DNA of 48,628 nt from Oscillospiraceae bacterium (GTDB lineage Bacteria; Bacillota; Clostridia; Oscillospirales; Oscillospiraceae): contig JAFQCX010000036.1 of assembly GCA_017416245.1 (NCBI GenBank), positions 1-48,628 of the forward strand. The letters run 5' to 3'. Made by a program: the position numbers and the translations under genes. The stretch's first letter is position 1. Each line of letters opens with the position of its first letter. Shown piece after piece: positions 9,469 to 16,741 of this stretch. The notes beneath the pieces are model-generated. The model made no database searches, had not been told where the DNA came from, and was given only the letters and a program-made list of their open reading frames with translations.

Positions 9469-10229
9469 TGCGCTTTCTCCTTCTCTACATTATAAGGGTA
9501 CTCCTTCTTGGGAAGGTTGGGATATGGCACTACCCTGTGCCGGGGTAAATTCACTGCCAGCTCCGTAACTGCATCCATTAGGTATGCAGAAATACGGCAT
9601 CTCTCTTCTTCTATGGGCGCTTCGGGATCAAAAACAACAGGCTTGCCGATATACATCTTTTTCAGTGCCGGAGCGATGTACATTGGCACAAAGGAAATTG
9701 CCTTTCCCGTGCGCTTATAATAAAGCTTTGCCACATCGATAAAATGGTCCTGAAACTGATAGACAATGTGGTTGTGAGGCTCATAGCACTCAGGAAATAT
9801 GATCACATTCTCCCCTGCTCCCAGCGCAGACACTGTTTGCTTGAAGGTTGTAAGCAATCGGCCATCCCGGAACACAGGTATAGTATTGGCGTTATTAAAA
9901 ATACAGACAGAAACGGGGGCAATTATGTAGGACAGAAGCTTATAAAACCAACGGGTCGCCTTGGGCTTTTTGCTCCAAAAATCCTGATAGGCATAGCCGG
10001 GGACTTCCTTCAAGTACATCATCTGGTGATTGCACCAGATTTTCCGTTTGCCGGGGAAATGGATTTCTCCGCAGATAGGGCCGTTCATTTGGCTATGGTT
10101 TCCTACAACAACGCAGGCTTCCTTCGGCAGGTTTGATATTCCCTCAACAGTCGTTTTCGGGTAAAACAGCCATATAAAAAACCGGAGAATCCGGTAGCAC
10201 ACATAGGAAAAAGTTTTTCTCTTTTTCAT
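9465..10229 (-). CDS. PlsC-like lysophospholipid acyltransferase with altered active site
   Basis: The 254-residue protein has an N-terminal membrane helix and the general order of motifs of the PlsC/LPLAT family: NHSQMNG (N44-G50), a central substrate region (NTIPVFRDGR), IIFPEC (I143-C148) and FVPMYIAP. In normal members the first motif is HxxxxD and the third FPEG. Here H45 is kept, but the position of the catalytic Asp is Gly (G50) and FPEG is FPEC. Either another residue supplies the acidic partner or the protein transfers something other than a usual acyl group. AAGGAAGG precedes the ATG. It is the first gene of the operon with the PAP2 and reductase genes. Confidence 0.85.
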   Translation of the reverse strand: MKKRKTFSYVCYRILRFFIWLFYPKTTVEGISNLPKEACVVVGNHSQMNGPICGEIHFPGKRKIWCNHQMMYLKEVPGYAYQDFWSKKPKATRWFYKLLSYIIAPVSVCIFNNANTIPVFRDGRLLTTFKQTVSALGAGENVIIFPECYEPHNHIVYQFQDHFIDVAKLYYKRTGKAISFVPMYIAPALKKMYIGKPVVFDPEAPIEEERCRISAYLMDAVTELAVNLPRHRVVPYPNLPKKEYPYNVEKEKAQ

Positions 10230-10262
10230 TTGGACCTTCCTTACTGTTAATTGCTAAAGAGC

Positions 10263-10290
10263 ATTATATCACAAAAATTGCTTCTGTCCA
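10263..10290 (-). promoter_or_regulatory. Promoter of the acyltransferase operon
   Basis: On the minus strand TGGACA (10290-10285), a 16-base spacer and TATAAT (10268-10263) with an extended -10 TG lie about 35 bases upstream of the ATG at 10229. Confidence 0.75.
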
Positions 10291-10336
10291 TTAAATATTT
10301 ATAAACATTATTAAAAACTTGGTATCCGGTCGGGTC

Positions 10337-10365
10337 TTGCTTTTCCCTACTCGCCGTGATACACT
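10337..10365 (+). promoter_or_regulatory. Probable promoter of the CapA-like gene
   Basis: TTGCTT (10337-10342), a 17-base spacer and TACACT (10360-10365) with an upstream TG fit a sigma-A promoter. It would give a leader of about 95 bases before the ATG at 10469. Confidence 0.5.
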
Positions 10366-10468
10366 AACTACACATACGAAACAAAAACCCATTCCCTCCA
10401 ATCGCGAGCGCAGTCTCGCAAACAAACGGTCTACGAGATGATTCTTCACCACATATAAGGAGAAAAAA

Positions 10469-11770
10469 ATGGCTGAGAAAACAACCTTTATTGCCACCGG
10501 CGATGCTTTTATGACCCGTCGGCTGCCCGAAGGCGGCTATCCCGGTTTTGCCGAGATCCGGGAGATCATCGGCAGGCACGATGTGAAATTCAACAATCTG
10601 GAGATCACTATCCACAATCAGGAAGGTTACCCTGCGGTGGTATCCGGCGGAACCTGGGCTATGGCTGAGCCGGAGATTCTGGACGATCTGCAGAAATACG
10701 GCTTTAACCTGTATAACACTGCCAACAATCACTCCGGCGACTACAGCTGCGGCGGCGTTTTGGCAACCATAAAATATCTCCGTAAGCGGGGTATGATCTT
10801 CGCCGGCACAGGCGCAACCCTCCGTGAGGCCGCTGCACCAGCCTACTTAGAGACCCCGAACGCCCGTGTGGCGCTGATCGCCGCCAGCGTTTGCGACAAC
10901 ACCTATGCCGGCATTGCAGGTGATCAGAGTGTGGATGTGATCGGCCGTCCCGGTCTGAATCCGCTACGTATCAAGACTACTTACCACGTGGAGCAAAAGT
11001 ACTTTGACGTGCTGAAGGAAGTGGTGGAAAAGACGGATATGAATGCCGCCAAGAACTATTCCATCTCCAACGGCTACGCCAATCCTCTGCCCGAGGATGA
11101 GCTAACAATGGAGTCCTTAGGTTTCAAGTTGGATACCGAAACTGCGCAACACACTGCCCCTAACAAAAAGGATCTGGACCGGATGATCGCCAACATCCAG
11201 GAGGCAAGACGGCAGGCAGATTATGTGCTGGTCAGCATCCACTCTCACAAATTTGCCGGCACGGATACGGTGAATCCTGCGGAGTTTATGAAAACCTACT
11301 GCAAGGCCTGCATCGATGCCGGCGCTGACGCTATCTTAGGCCACGGACCTCACGAGCTGCAGGGTATTGAAATTTACAAGGGCAAGCCTATTTTCTACTC
11401 CTTGGGTAATTTCATTTTCCAGACGGAAACTGTGAGCCTGCAGCCTGCCGATGCCTATCAGAACAAGGGAATGCCCCACGACACCTTTGTGGGCGAATAT
11501 ATGGCAAACCGCAGCAAAAACGGCACCAAGGGCTACTGTGTGTTGGAGAACATCTGGCGCAGTGTGATGGCCGGCTTTACCGCCGAGGACGGAAAGATCA
11601 CCCAGATCCAGCTCTATCCCGTCACCCTGTGTCAGGGTGCGCCCAGAAGCAAAATGGGTATTCCCCACCTTGCCGAAAACAACAAGGTTTTGCATTATTT
11701 GGCTGAGCTCTCCAAGCCCTTCGGCACAAAAATAAATGTCGGCGAAACCATGGCTACCATTGATCTTTAA
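10469..11770 (+). CDS. CapA-family metallophosphatase-like protein
   Basis: The 433-residue protein belongs to the CapA/PgsA family (calcineurin-like fold). It begins with a beta strand and ATGDAFMTRRLP, followed by NNLEITIH, then NTANNHSGDY, IHSHKFAG, and near the C-terminal half GADAILGHGPHELQGIEIYKGKPIFYSLGNFIF. These Asp, Asn and His residues are the expected metal-binding set. Family members take part in poly-gamma-glutamate export or other surface polymer work, and usually carry a membrane anchor. None is visible here and no other capsule gene is nearby, so this may be a soluble intracellular phosphatase-like member. An AAGGAG site precedes the ATG by seven bases. Confidence 0.88.
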   Translation: MAEKTTFIATGDAFMTRRLPEGGYPGFAEIREIIGRHDVKFNNLEITIHNQEGYPAVVSGGTWAMAEPEILDDLQKYGFNLYNTANNHSGDYSCGGVLATIKYLRKRGMIFAGTGATLREAAAPAYLETPNARVALIAASVCDNTYAGIAGDQSVDVIGRPGLNPLRIKTTYHVEQKYFDVLKEVVEKTDMNAAKNYSISNGYANPLPEDELTMESLGFKLDTETAQHTAPNKKDLDRMIANIQEARRQADYVLVSIHSHKFAGTDTVNPAEFMKTYCKACIDAGADAILGHGPHELQGIEIYKGKPIFYSLGNFIFQTETVSLQPADAYQNKGMPHDTFVGEYMANRSKNGTKGYCVLENIWRSVMAGFTAEDGKITQIQLYPVTLCQGAPRSKMGIPHLAENNKVLHYLAELSKPFGTKINVGETMATIDL

Positions 11771-11778
11771 AAAAGCAA

Positions 11779-11812
11779 ACAGGGCGTGTTGCATTGCAAC
11801 ACGCCCTGTTTT
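11779..11812. terminator. Bidirectional terminator
   Basis: A perfect 15-bp stem (AACAGGGCGTGTTGC and its complement, loop ATT) flanked by A and T runs lies between the converging CapA-like and aspartase genes. Confidence 0.88.
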
Positions 11813-13224
11813 TAGTTCTTACCGGGAATGCCGGGTTTTGTCATATTGTGGGCATTGAGAATGTTTTCCATTTCCTCAATGGTAAGCACGCCTCTTTCAA
11901 GCAGTAGCTTACGAACAGGAATGCCTGTTTTCAGCGCTTCCTTTGCCAAAGTCGCAGCCTGCGCGTAACCAATATAAGGACATACTGCGGTAATGGTGCC
12001 AACACTGGCATTGAGCAGATCCAGACAACGCTGTTCGTTGGCAGTAATACCCTCTACGCAATTTACAGTCAGCGTATTTACTGCGCCGGTCAACGCAGTA
12101 ATCGACTGAAACAGCGCATCAAACACCACAGGTTCAAAGGCATTTAGTTCAAATTGCCCTGCCTCCACTGCCATAGAAATTGTTACATCATTTCCTGCAA
12201 CACGGAATGCTACCTGATTGACCACCTCGGGAATCACAGGATTCACCTTGCCCGGCATAATAGAAGATCCGTTTTGACGGGCAGGCAGGTTGATTTCTCC
12301 AAAGCCGGTTCTTGGGCCGGAGGACATCAGCCGCAGGTCGTTGCAAATTTTAGACAGTGCCAGCGCACATTCTTTTAGCGCGCCGGATACGGCTGCAAAA
12401 CAGTCAATATGCTGAGTACGGTCGATCATATCCTCCGGCTGATAATAGGGTGTGCCTGTCAGTTCGGATAATATTTTTGTTACATTATGATAGTAAGTAA
12501 GGTCTGCATTGATGCCGGTGCCGATAGCCGTGCCGCCCATATTCACGGCATACATTTCCTTCTGCGCCAGTTCAATTCGTTTTATGCTTCGGCGCACTGC
12601 CGAGGCATAGGCGTTGAATTCCTGTCCCAGACGGACAGGAACTGCATCCTGCAGCTGGGTGCGTCCCATTTTTATGATGGCATCAAATTCTACGGCTTTT
12701 TTTGCAAATGCTGCCTCCAGCTGTGCCAAGTTTTTCAGCAAAGGCTGCAGCAACGCCACAACTGTCATTTTGCCTGCGGTAGGTACAATATCGTTGGTGG
12801 ACTGGCCTTGATTCACATGATCGTTGGGATGGACAAGGGTATAATCCCCCAGCCGGCCTCCCAGCTTTTCAATGGCAACATTGGCAACCACCTCGTTGAT
12901 GTTCATATTCATAGAAGTGCCTGCGCCGCCCTGAATGGGATCTACAACAAACTGATCCCGGTACTTGCCGTTGCAGATATCCTCGCAGGCAGAAACAACG
13001 GCATCCGCCACCCTTTCCTCCAGCACGCCTGCCTGTTTATTAGCAAGGGCGCAAGCTTTTTTCAGCAGCGCTAAGCTATGGATCATAGTCGGCACCATCC
13101 GGTTGCCGGTAATAGGGAAATTCTCCAGTGCCCGCAGGGACTGCACCCCGTAGTAGGCCTGTGCTGGGATCTGTCTGGAGCCGATGGAATCCTGCTCAGT
13201 TCGCATATCTTTGTTGGATGTCAT
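11812..13224 (-). CDS. aspA: Aspartate ammonia-lyase (aspartase)
   Basis: The product is 470 residues, the usual length, and is a member of the fumarase/aspartase superfamily. It should convert L-aspartate to fumarate and ammonia. The superfamily signature GSSIMPGKVNP is at residues 319-329 and contains the mobile catalytic serine (S320 or S321). AGTSMNMNINEVVAN and the substrate-binding NDHVNQGQSTND are also typical of AspA rather than of class II fumarase. The start is the ATG at 13224, five bases after GAGGGTGA; a longer reading frame upstream runs through the promoter. A divergent LysR gene and a perfect inverted repeat between them suggest regulated use of aspartate for anaerobic fumarate respiration or nitrogen supply (inference). 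Confidence 0.95.
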   Translation of the reverse strand: MTSNKDMRTEQDSIGSRQIPAQAYYGVQSLRALENFPITGNRMVPTMIHSLALLKKACALANKQAGVLEERVADAVVSACEDICNGKYRDQFVVDPIQGGAGTSMNMNINEVVANVAIEKLGGRLGDYTLVHPNDHVNQGQSTNDIVPTAGKMTVVALLQPLLKNLAQLEAAFAKKAVEFDAIIKMGRTQLQDAVPVRLGQEFNAYASAVRRSIKRIELAQKEMYAVNMGGTAIGTGINADLTYYHNVTKILSELTGTPYYQPEDMIDRTQHIDCFAAVSGALKECALALSKICNDLRLMSSGPRTGFGEINLPARQNGSSIMPGKVNPVIPEVVNQVAFRVAGNDVTISMAVEAGQFELNAFEPVVFDALFQSITALTGAVNTLTVNCVEGITANEQRCLDLLNASVGTITAVCPYIGYAQAATLAKEALKTGIPVRKLLLERGVLTIEEMENILNAHNMTKPGIPGKN

Positions 13225-13252
13225 AAAATCACCCTCTCTTTTGTTTTCTTTA

Positions 13253-13282
13253 AGTATAGCACCGACCGAGATTTCATTCCAA
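13253..13282 (-). promoter_or_regulatory. aspA promoter
   Basis: On the minus strand TTGGAA (13282-13277), an 18-base spacer and TATACT (13258-13253) with an extended -10 TG give a start site near 13246, about 22 bases before the aspA ATG. The -35 is imperfect, as expected for a promoter that needs an activator. Confidence 0.7.
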
Positions 13283-13296
13283 TACACAAACATTAT

Positions 13297-13328
13297 GCGT
13301 AATTATAACTTTTTTGTTATAATTACGC
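13297..13328. promoter_or_regulatory. LysR-type operator between aspA and its regulator
   Basis: A perfect 13-bp inverted repeat, GCGTAATTATAAC and GTTATAATTACGC, is split by six T residues. Its centre lies about 66 bases upstream of the predicted aspA start site, the classic place of the LysR recognition site, and just upstream of the -35 of the LysR gene. It also contains the T-N11-A core. Confidence 0.85.
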
Positions 13329-13338
13329 GAATTATATA

Positions 13339-13367
13339 TTGACATCATCTTTTACGAGTGCTAAAAT
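13339..13367 (+). promoter_or_regulatory. Promoter of the LysR regulator
   Basis: TTGACA (13339-13344), a 17-base spacer and TAAAAT (13362-13367) are close to consensus and lie 30 bases before the ATG at 13398. Confidence 0.8.
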
Positions 13368-13397
13368 TTTTACAACACACAGAAAAGAGGCTACATT

Positions 13398-14354
13398 ATG
13401 GATGATTTGTTTCACCGCAAGGATCTGATCTACACCATTGCCAAGGAACAGAGCTTTTCCAAGGCTGCGCAGAAGCTGTTTGTTGCCCAGCCGTCCTTGA
13501 GCCTGTTGGTAAAAACTTTGGAAGATGAATTGGGCACTCCCCTGTTTGACCGCAGCAGCAAGCCGATCCGCCTCACCGAGGCCGGCAGGGAATACATACG
13601 CGCCGCCGAACAGATCAAGGAGATCGAGCGAGCCTACGAAGAGTACATCCTGGCGCTGAACAATCTGGAGGCCGGCTCTCTGCGCATTGGCAGTAACCAG
13701 TTATTGTCGTCCGTTGTGCTGCCTGCGTATATCTCTGCATTTATACAGGCGCACCCTAAAATCAACCTCTCCATTATGGATGCCAACTCCACCACGCTGG
13801 AAAACGAGATCAGTAACGGCACCCTTGACGTGGTGATCGATAACAGTATGCTGCCGGCAGATCTGTTTGAGCAGCGGCTTCTTGCTACGGAGCACCTTTT
13901 ATTAGCCGTGCCTGCCGGTTTTTCCGTCAATGAAGCCTGCCGTGGCTACGGCTTCTCCATTGATGACATCTTGCAAAACAAGCACATTGAAAACACAAAG
14001 CCTGTGCCGTTTAAGCGCTTTGCCCAAGTTCCGTTTATTCTGATGAACCGGAACAACGACACCCGCAAGCTCAGCAATTCTATTTTCCAAGAGGCAGGCT
14101 TTACCCCCAACGTGCTATTCGAGCAGGACAGGCTCACCACGCTGTACTCCTATGTGGAGCAGGGCGTTGCCGCCTCTCTTGTATCTGACACCTTGGTGCG
14201 AAACATCCGGGGCGTCCGGCAGGAAAATATCGTTTTTTACACCTTGCCTGTTTCCCACAGTCACCGTAATATTTACGCCTATTACAAGAAGAATAAATTC
14301 TGCACCAAGGCTATGACCGCATTTATTGACGGTCTGCATACGCTCCCCTGGTAA
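13398..14354 (+). CDS. LysR-family regulator of aspA
   Basis: The 318-residue protein has a standard LysR N-terminal winged helix-turn-helix (residues about 5-65, core FSKAAQKLFVAQPSLSLLVKTLEDELGTPLF) and a C-terminal periplasmic-binding-like effector domain from about residue 95 (SLRIGSNQLLSSVVLPAYI). It is transcribed away from aspA, with 173 bases between the two start codons. That space holds both promoters and a perfect operator-like repeat. It most likely activates aspA in response to a small molecule such as aspartate or fumarate; the ligand is inference. The start follows AGAGG by seven bases. Confidence 0.93.
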   Translation: MDDLFHRKDLIYTIAKEQSFSKAAQKLFVAQPSLSLLVKTLEDELGTPLFDRSSKPIRLTEAGREYIRAAEQIKEIERAYEEYILALNNLEAGSLRIGSNQLLSSVVLPAYISAFIQAHPKINLSIMDANSTTLENEISNGTLDVVIDNSMLPADLFEQRLLATEHLLLAVPAGFSVNEACRGYGFSIDDILQNKHIENTKPVPFKRFAQVPFILMNRNNDTRKLSNSIFQEAGFTPNVLFEQDRLTTLYSYVEQGVAASLVSDTLVRNIRGVRQENIVFYTLPVSHSHRNIYAYYKKNKFCTKAMTAFIDGLHTLPW

Positions 14355-14365
14355 AGAATAAAAAA

Positions 14366-14397
14366 TGAGGCTTTTACCCAAAAGGTAAAAGCCTCTT
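14366..14397 (+). terminator. Terminator of the LysR gene
   Basis: GAGGCTTTTACC and GGTAAAAGCCTC pair perfectly around a CAAAA loop and are followed by a short TTT, 12 bases after the stop codon. Confidence 0.75.
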
Positions 14398-14398
14398 T

Positions 14399-14674
14399 GG
14401 GCAACGCTCCGCAAGGAAGTAATGCCCGAAAAGTCCGTTTATTCCCGCCATTCGGCGTTAAAAATGCTCGAAATACACAAAGTATTTCTGCGCTTTTTGC
14501 CTTGACTGGCAGAAATCTCCGCCCTTTTCGGGTGCTATGCAGTTTTGAAGTGGTAACTTTTTTGATTAACAAATAACAAAATCTCCGGAATGCTGACGCA
14601 TTTCGGAGATTTTTTATGCAGTTAAGCGAAAAAGGGATCGTTCAAAACCAATACTTCCTTACGGAGTGTTGCCC
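14399..14674. repeat. 276-base non-coding segment bounded by imperfect inverted repeats
   Basis: The 324 bases between the LysR and CNNM/CorC genes hold no convincing gene. Most of this space is a segment whose ends are inverted copies: 14399-14421 (GGGCAACGCTCCGCAAGGAA and three more bases) and 14652-14674, matching at 21 of 23 positions. Inside are a short hairpin (GAAATAC / GTATTTC, about 14470-14488) and a terminator-like hairpin at 14580-14613 (AAATCTCCGGAATGC / GCATTTCGGAGATTTTT). The form is that of a MITE or a dispersed palindromic repeat. No target duplication is obvious. Confidence 0.5.
14580..14613 (+). terminator. Terminator-like hairpin inside the repeat
   Basis: A long stem with an internal G-T pair and a TGAC loop ends in six T residues on the plus strand. 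No gene on that strand precedes it except the LysR gene, which already has its own terminator, so it may end a small RNA starting within 14400-14560. Confidence 0.55.
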
Positions 14675-14678
14675 TTAT

Positions 14679-16004
14679 TTATTCTTCTTCTGCTACCATA
14701 ACAGGCACTTTTCGTACCAGCGCAGTTTCTACCTGATAGTTGTGCATCTTGGAAACGGAGATCTTCAAGCCCTCCAGTTCCACCTGGGCATCCACCTCGG
14801 GGGAAGTGCCTAAGTGGTGGAAAATCAAGCCGTTCAGGGTGTCGTACTCCTCTGATTCCAGGGACATCTCCAAAACCTCTGACAGCTCCTCCAGCAAGAC
14901 ACTGCCTTCTACCTGCCAAAGATCCTCCTCCAGCTGAACGATCTGTTCAACCAGCGCTTCCTCTGTCTCGTCATCCTCCAGGTCGCCCACCAATTCCTCG
15001 ATCAGGTCCTTGATGGTAACGATACCGCTCATTCCGCCGTACTCGTCCAAAACCACAGCAATTTGCTGGTGCTCCTTCTTCATATTGCGGAACAGCACGT
15101 CTGCCTTCAGGGATTCGGGAACCACGTAAGCCTCCGTCACAGCCTGCTCCATAACCGCTTCCTTGGTTTTTTCCTGCATACGGAAGTAGATCTTGGCATT
15201 CAGCACACCTACGATATGGTCGGGCGTTTCATCACATATGGGATAATATGTAAAATGCGATTCTACAATGGTCTTATCCCATTCCTCCAAACTGTCCTCC
15301 AGATACAGGAAGGTCACGTCGGTTCTGTGGGTGATGATCTCCTCAACAGACAGGTTGTCAAACTCAAAAACATTCTGAATGAACTCACGTTCTTCATTGT
15401 CGATGGTGCCCTTTTCGTTGCCCGCATCCACCATCATCAGAATTTCTTCCTCACCGGCTTCCTCTTCCTGAGCATTGGGGTCAATGCCCATCAGCCGCAG
15501 AACACCGTTGGTGGAAACTGTGAGCAACCAGACCAGCGGCGCGCACAGCTTGGAAATGCCGCTGATGAGGCCGGACATACCCAGCGCCAGCTTCTCTGCC
15601 TTTCGCATTGCCACCTGCTTGGGAACCAATTCACCAAACACCAAGGTGAAGTAGGACAGCAAAATGGTAATGATCACCACAGAGATCGAGTGCATCGTTT
15701 CCAGCGGCAGGGGGATCCCCAAGCCTAACACCAGCCAGTTAGACAACATACCGGCAAAATTCTCTGCCGCAAATGCAGAACCCATGAAGCCGGACAGGGT
15801 AATTGCAACCTGTATGGTTGCTAAAAAACGGGCAGGCTGGCTGGTAAGACGGGCAAGACGCACCGCGCGCTTATCCCCCTCTTGGGCCAGCTTGGCAAGC
15901 TTATTGTCATTCATTGAAATCACGGCAATCTCCGCGCAGGCAAAGATCGCATTCAGGGCTATCAGCAATATTTGCAAGCCCAGCATTAAAAATATAGAAT
16001 CCAT
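14679..16004 (-). CDS. CNNM/HlyC-CorC family membrane transporter-like protein
   Basis: The 441-residue protein has the three-part layout of the family: a DUF21/CNNM membrane domain with four hydrophobic segments (about 1-190), two CBS domains (about 205-335, containing EIITHRTDVTFL and VVLDEYGGMSGIVTIKDLIEELVGD), and a C-terminal CorC_HlyC domain (about 355-440). Members export or sense Mg2+ or other divalent cations, with nucleotide binding at the CBS pair. The older name hemolysin C is misleading. The ATG at 16004 is preferred because AAGGGA stands 10 bases before it; a TTG six codons upstream overlaps that site. A 28-codon frame in the leader may couple to it. Confidence 0.92.
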   Translation of the reverse strand: MDSIFLMLGLQILLIALNAIFACAEIAVISMNDNKLAKLAQEGDKRAVRLARLTSQPARFLATIQVAITLSGFMGSAFAAENFAGMLSNWLVLGLGIPLPLETMHSISVVIITILLSYFTLVFGELVPKQVAMRKAEKLALGMSGLISGISKLCAPLVWLLTVSTNGVLRLMGIDPNAQEEEAGEEEILMMVDAGNEKGTIDNEEREFIQNVFEFDNLSVEEIITHRTDVTFLYLEDSLEEWDKTIVESHFTYYPICDETPDHIVGVLNAKIYFRMQEKTKEAVMEQAVTEAYVVPESLKADVLFRNMKKEHQQIAVVLDEYGGMSGIVTIKDLIEELVGDLEDDETEEALVEQIVQLEEDLWQVEGSVLLEELSEVLEMSLESEEYDTLNGLIFHHLGTSPEVDAQVELEGLKISVSKMHNYQVETALVRKVPVMVAEEE

Positions 16005-16072
16005 CTTAAAAAATCCCTTCAAAATATATCAAAATTTCCTCAAAAAACGCGCAAAAAGGCAAAGCCTATCTC

Positions 16073-16159
16073 CTACATCCGCAGATGAGGACTACGCTTC
16101 GCCCACTCAAATTTATGATATAAGGGAGGATTATCGGGATTACTGTCGCCGTCGTCCAT
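16073..16159 (-). CDS. Possible 28-residue leader peptide upstream of the CNNM/CorC gene
   Basis: Between the promoter at 16200-16227 and the transporter start lies an ATG frame of 28 codons. It begins MDDGDSNPDNPPLYHK and ends SPHLRM. It is rich in Asp, Asn, Pro and Trp/Tyr/Phe residues rather than the low-complexity peptide expected by chance. An AAGGAG site precedes it, but with a long spacing of about 15 bases, which weakens the case. A short hairpin (AGGC / GCCT followed by four or five T residues on the minus strand) lies just after the stop near 16050-16066. It could be a small protein or an attenuation leader; I do not know the family. Confidence 0.45.
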   Translation of the reverse strand: MDDGDSNPDNPPLYHKFEWAKRSPHLRM

Positions 16160-16199
16160 AGCTTTAAAGTTTTTCTCCTTTCAAGAATTATCACTGCAG

Positions 16200-16227
16200 A
16201 TTATAGCATACTTTTTAAAAAATGCAA
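16200..16227 (-). promoter_or_regulatory. Promoter of the leader peptide and CNNM/CorC gene
   Basis: On the minus strand TTGCAT (16227-16222), a 16-base spacer and TATAAT (16205-16200) with extended -10 TG. The transcript would carry a leader of about 190 bases. Confidence 0.7.
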
Positions 16228-16230
16228 GTA

Positions 16231-16593
16231 TTATTCGCTTTCTTTTTGCAAATCTTTTTTCTCTTGCTTTTTCTCTTTCCTTCTCACGATTGCCGCCTTG
16301 GCCTTATTACGCATATCGTACAAAACGGCCAAAGTCTTCTGATCTTTGGGAAACAGCCAACGCAGCAGCGCCAGCGCAATGGCCAGGGTCGCCAGCTTTT
16401 CCGGCGAGAACGGAAACCACAAAAATGCCAGATAGGTGCCCGAAACCGCGATCATCCAGCCGATTCCAAAGTACGTTCCCATTCCCATCATAACATAGGA
16501 CCAGCCGTTGGTGATCATCCATGCAATGGCTACGCACAGAAGGAGTCTAGGATTGGATATGAACAGCAGGAATTTTTTCAGTTTCTCTTTCAT
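16231..16593 (-). CDS. Small membrane protein of unknown function
   Basis: The 120-residue product has an N-terminal basic stretch, about three hydrophobic segments (FLLFI..LLLCVAIAWMI, YFGIGWMIAVSGTYLAFLWF, LATLAIALALLRWLF) and a highly charged Lys/Glu-rich tail (AKAAIVRRKEKKQEKKDLQK) that should lie in the cytoplasm. I recognise no family. The ATG at 16593 is preferred because of AAAGGAG and GGAGAAGA just upstream and a promoter with a good -10 32 bases before it. A longer in-frame opening upstream runs through the terminator of the next gene and is not believable. Confidence 0.75.
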   Translation of the reverse strand: MKEKLKKFLLFISNPRLLLCVAIAWMITNGWSYVMMGMGTYFGIGWMIAVSGTYLAFLWFPFSPEKLATLAIALALLRWLFPKDQKTLAVLYDMRNKAKAAIVRRKEKKQEKKDLQKESE

Positions 16594-16624
16594 TCTTCTC
16601 CTACTCCTTTCTAAGTGTTTTTTC

Positions 16625-16653
16625 ATTATAGCACATAGTTTGCCTTTTTGCAC
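16625..16653 (-). promoter_or_regulatory. Promoter of the small membrane protein gene
   Basis: A perfect TATAAT (16630-16625) with an extended -10 TG on the minus strand; the -35 17 bases upstream (GTGCAA) is poor. Confidence 0.55.
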
Positions 16654-16688
16654 TACTTTTCTCTTGCACTTCCCTTTTGGCGAAAACA

Positions 16689-16719
16689 AAGCGCCCCAAA
16701 AGCCTTGGCCTTTGGGACG
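16689..16719 (-). terminator. Terminator of the isomerase/amidohydrolase operon
   Basis: An imperfect stem (GCGTCCCAAAGG pairing with CTTTTGGGGCGC) followed by TTTGTTTT on the minus strand lies about 25 bases after the isomerase-like stop. Confidence 0.65.
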
Positions 16720-16741
16720 CATTGTTTTGGATAATCGGGCT

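Noticed and set aside
14282-14572. A 96-codon minus-strand hypothetical gene
   Set aside because: It runs through the LysR terminator and the inverted-repeat segment and lacks a ribosome site; such frames arise from the repeat itself.
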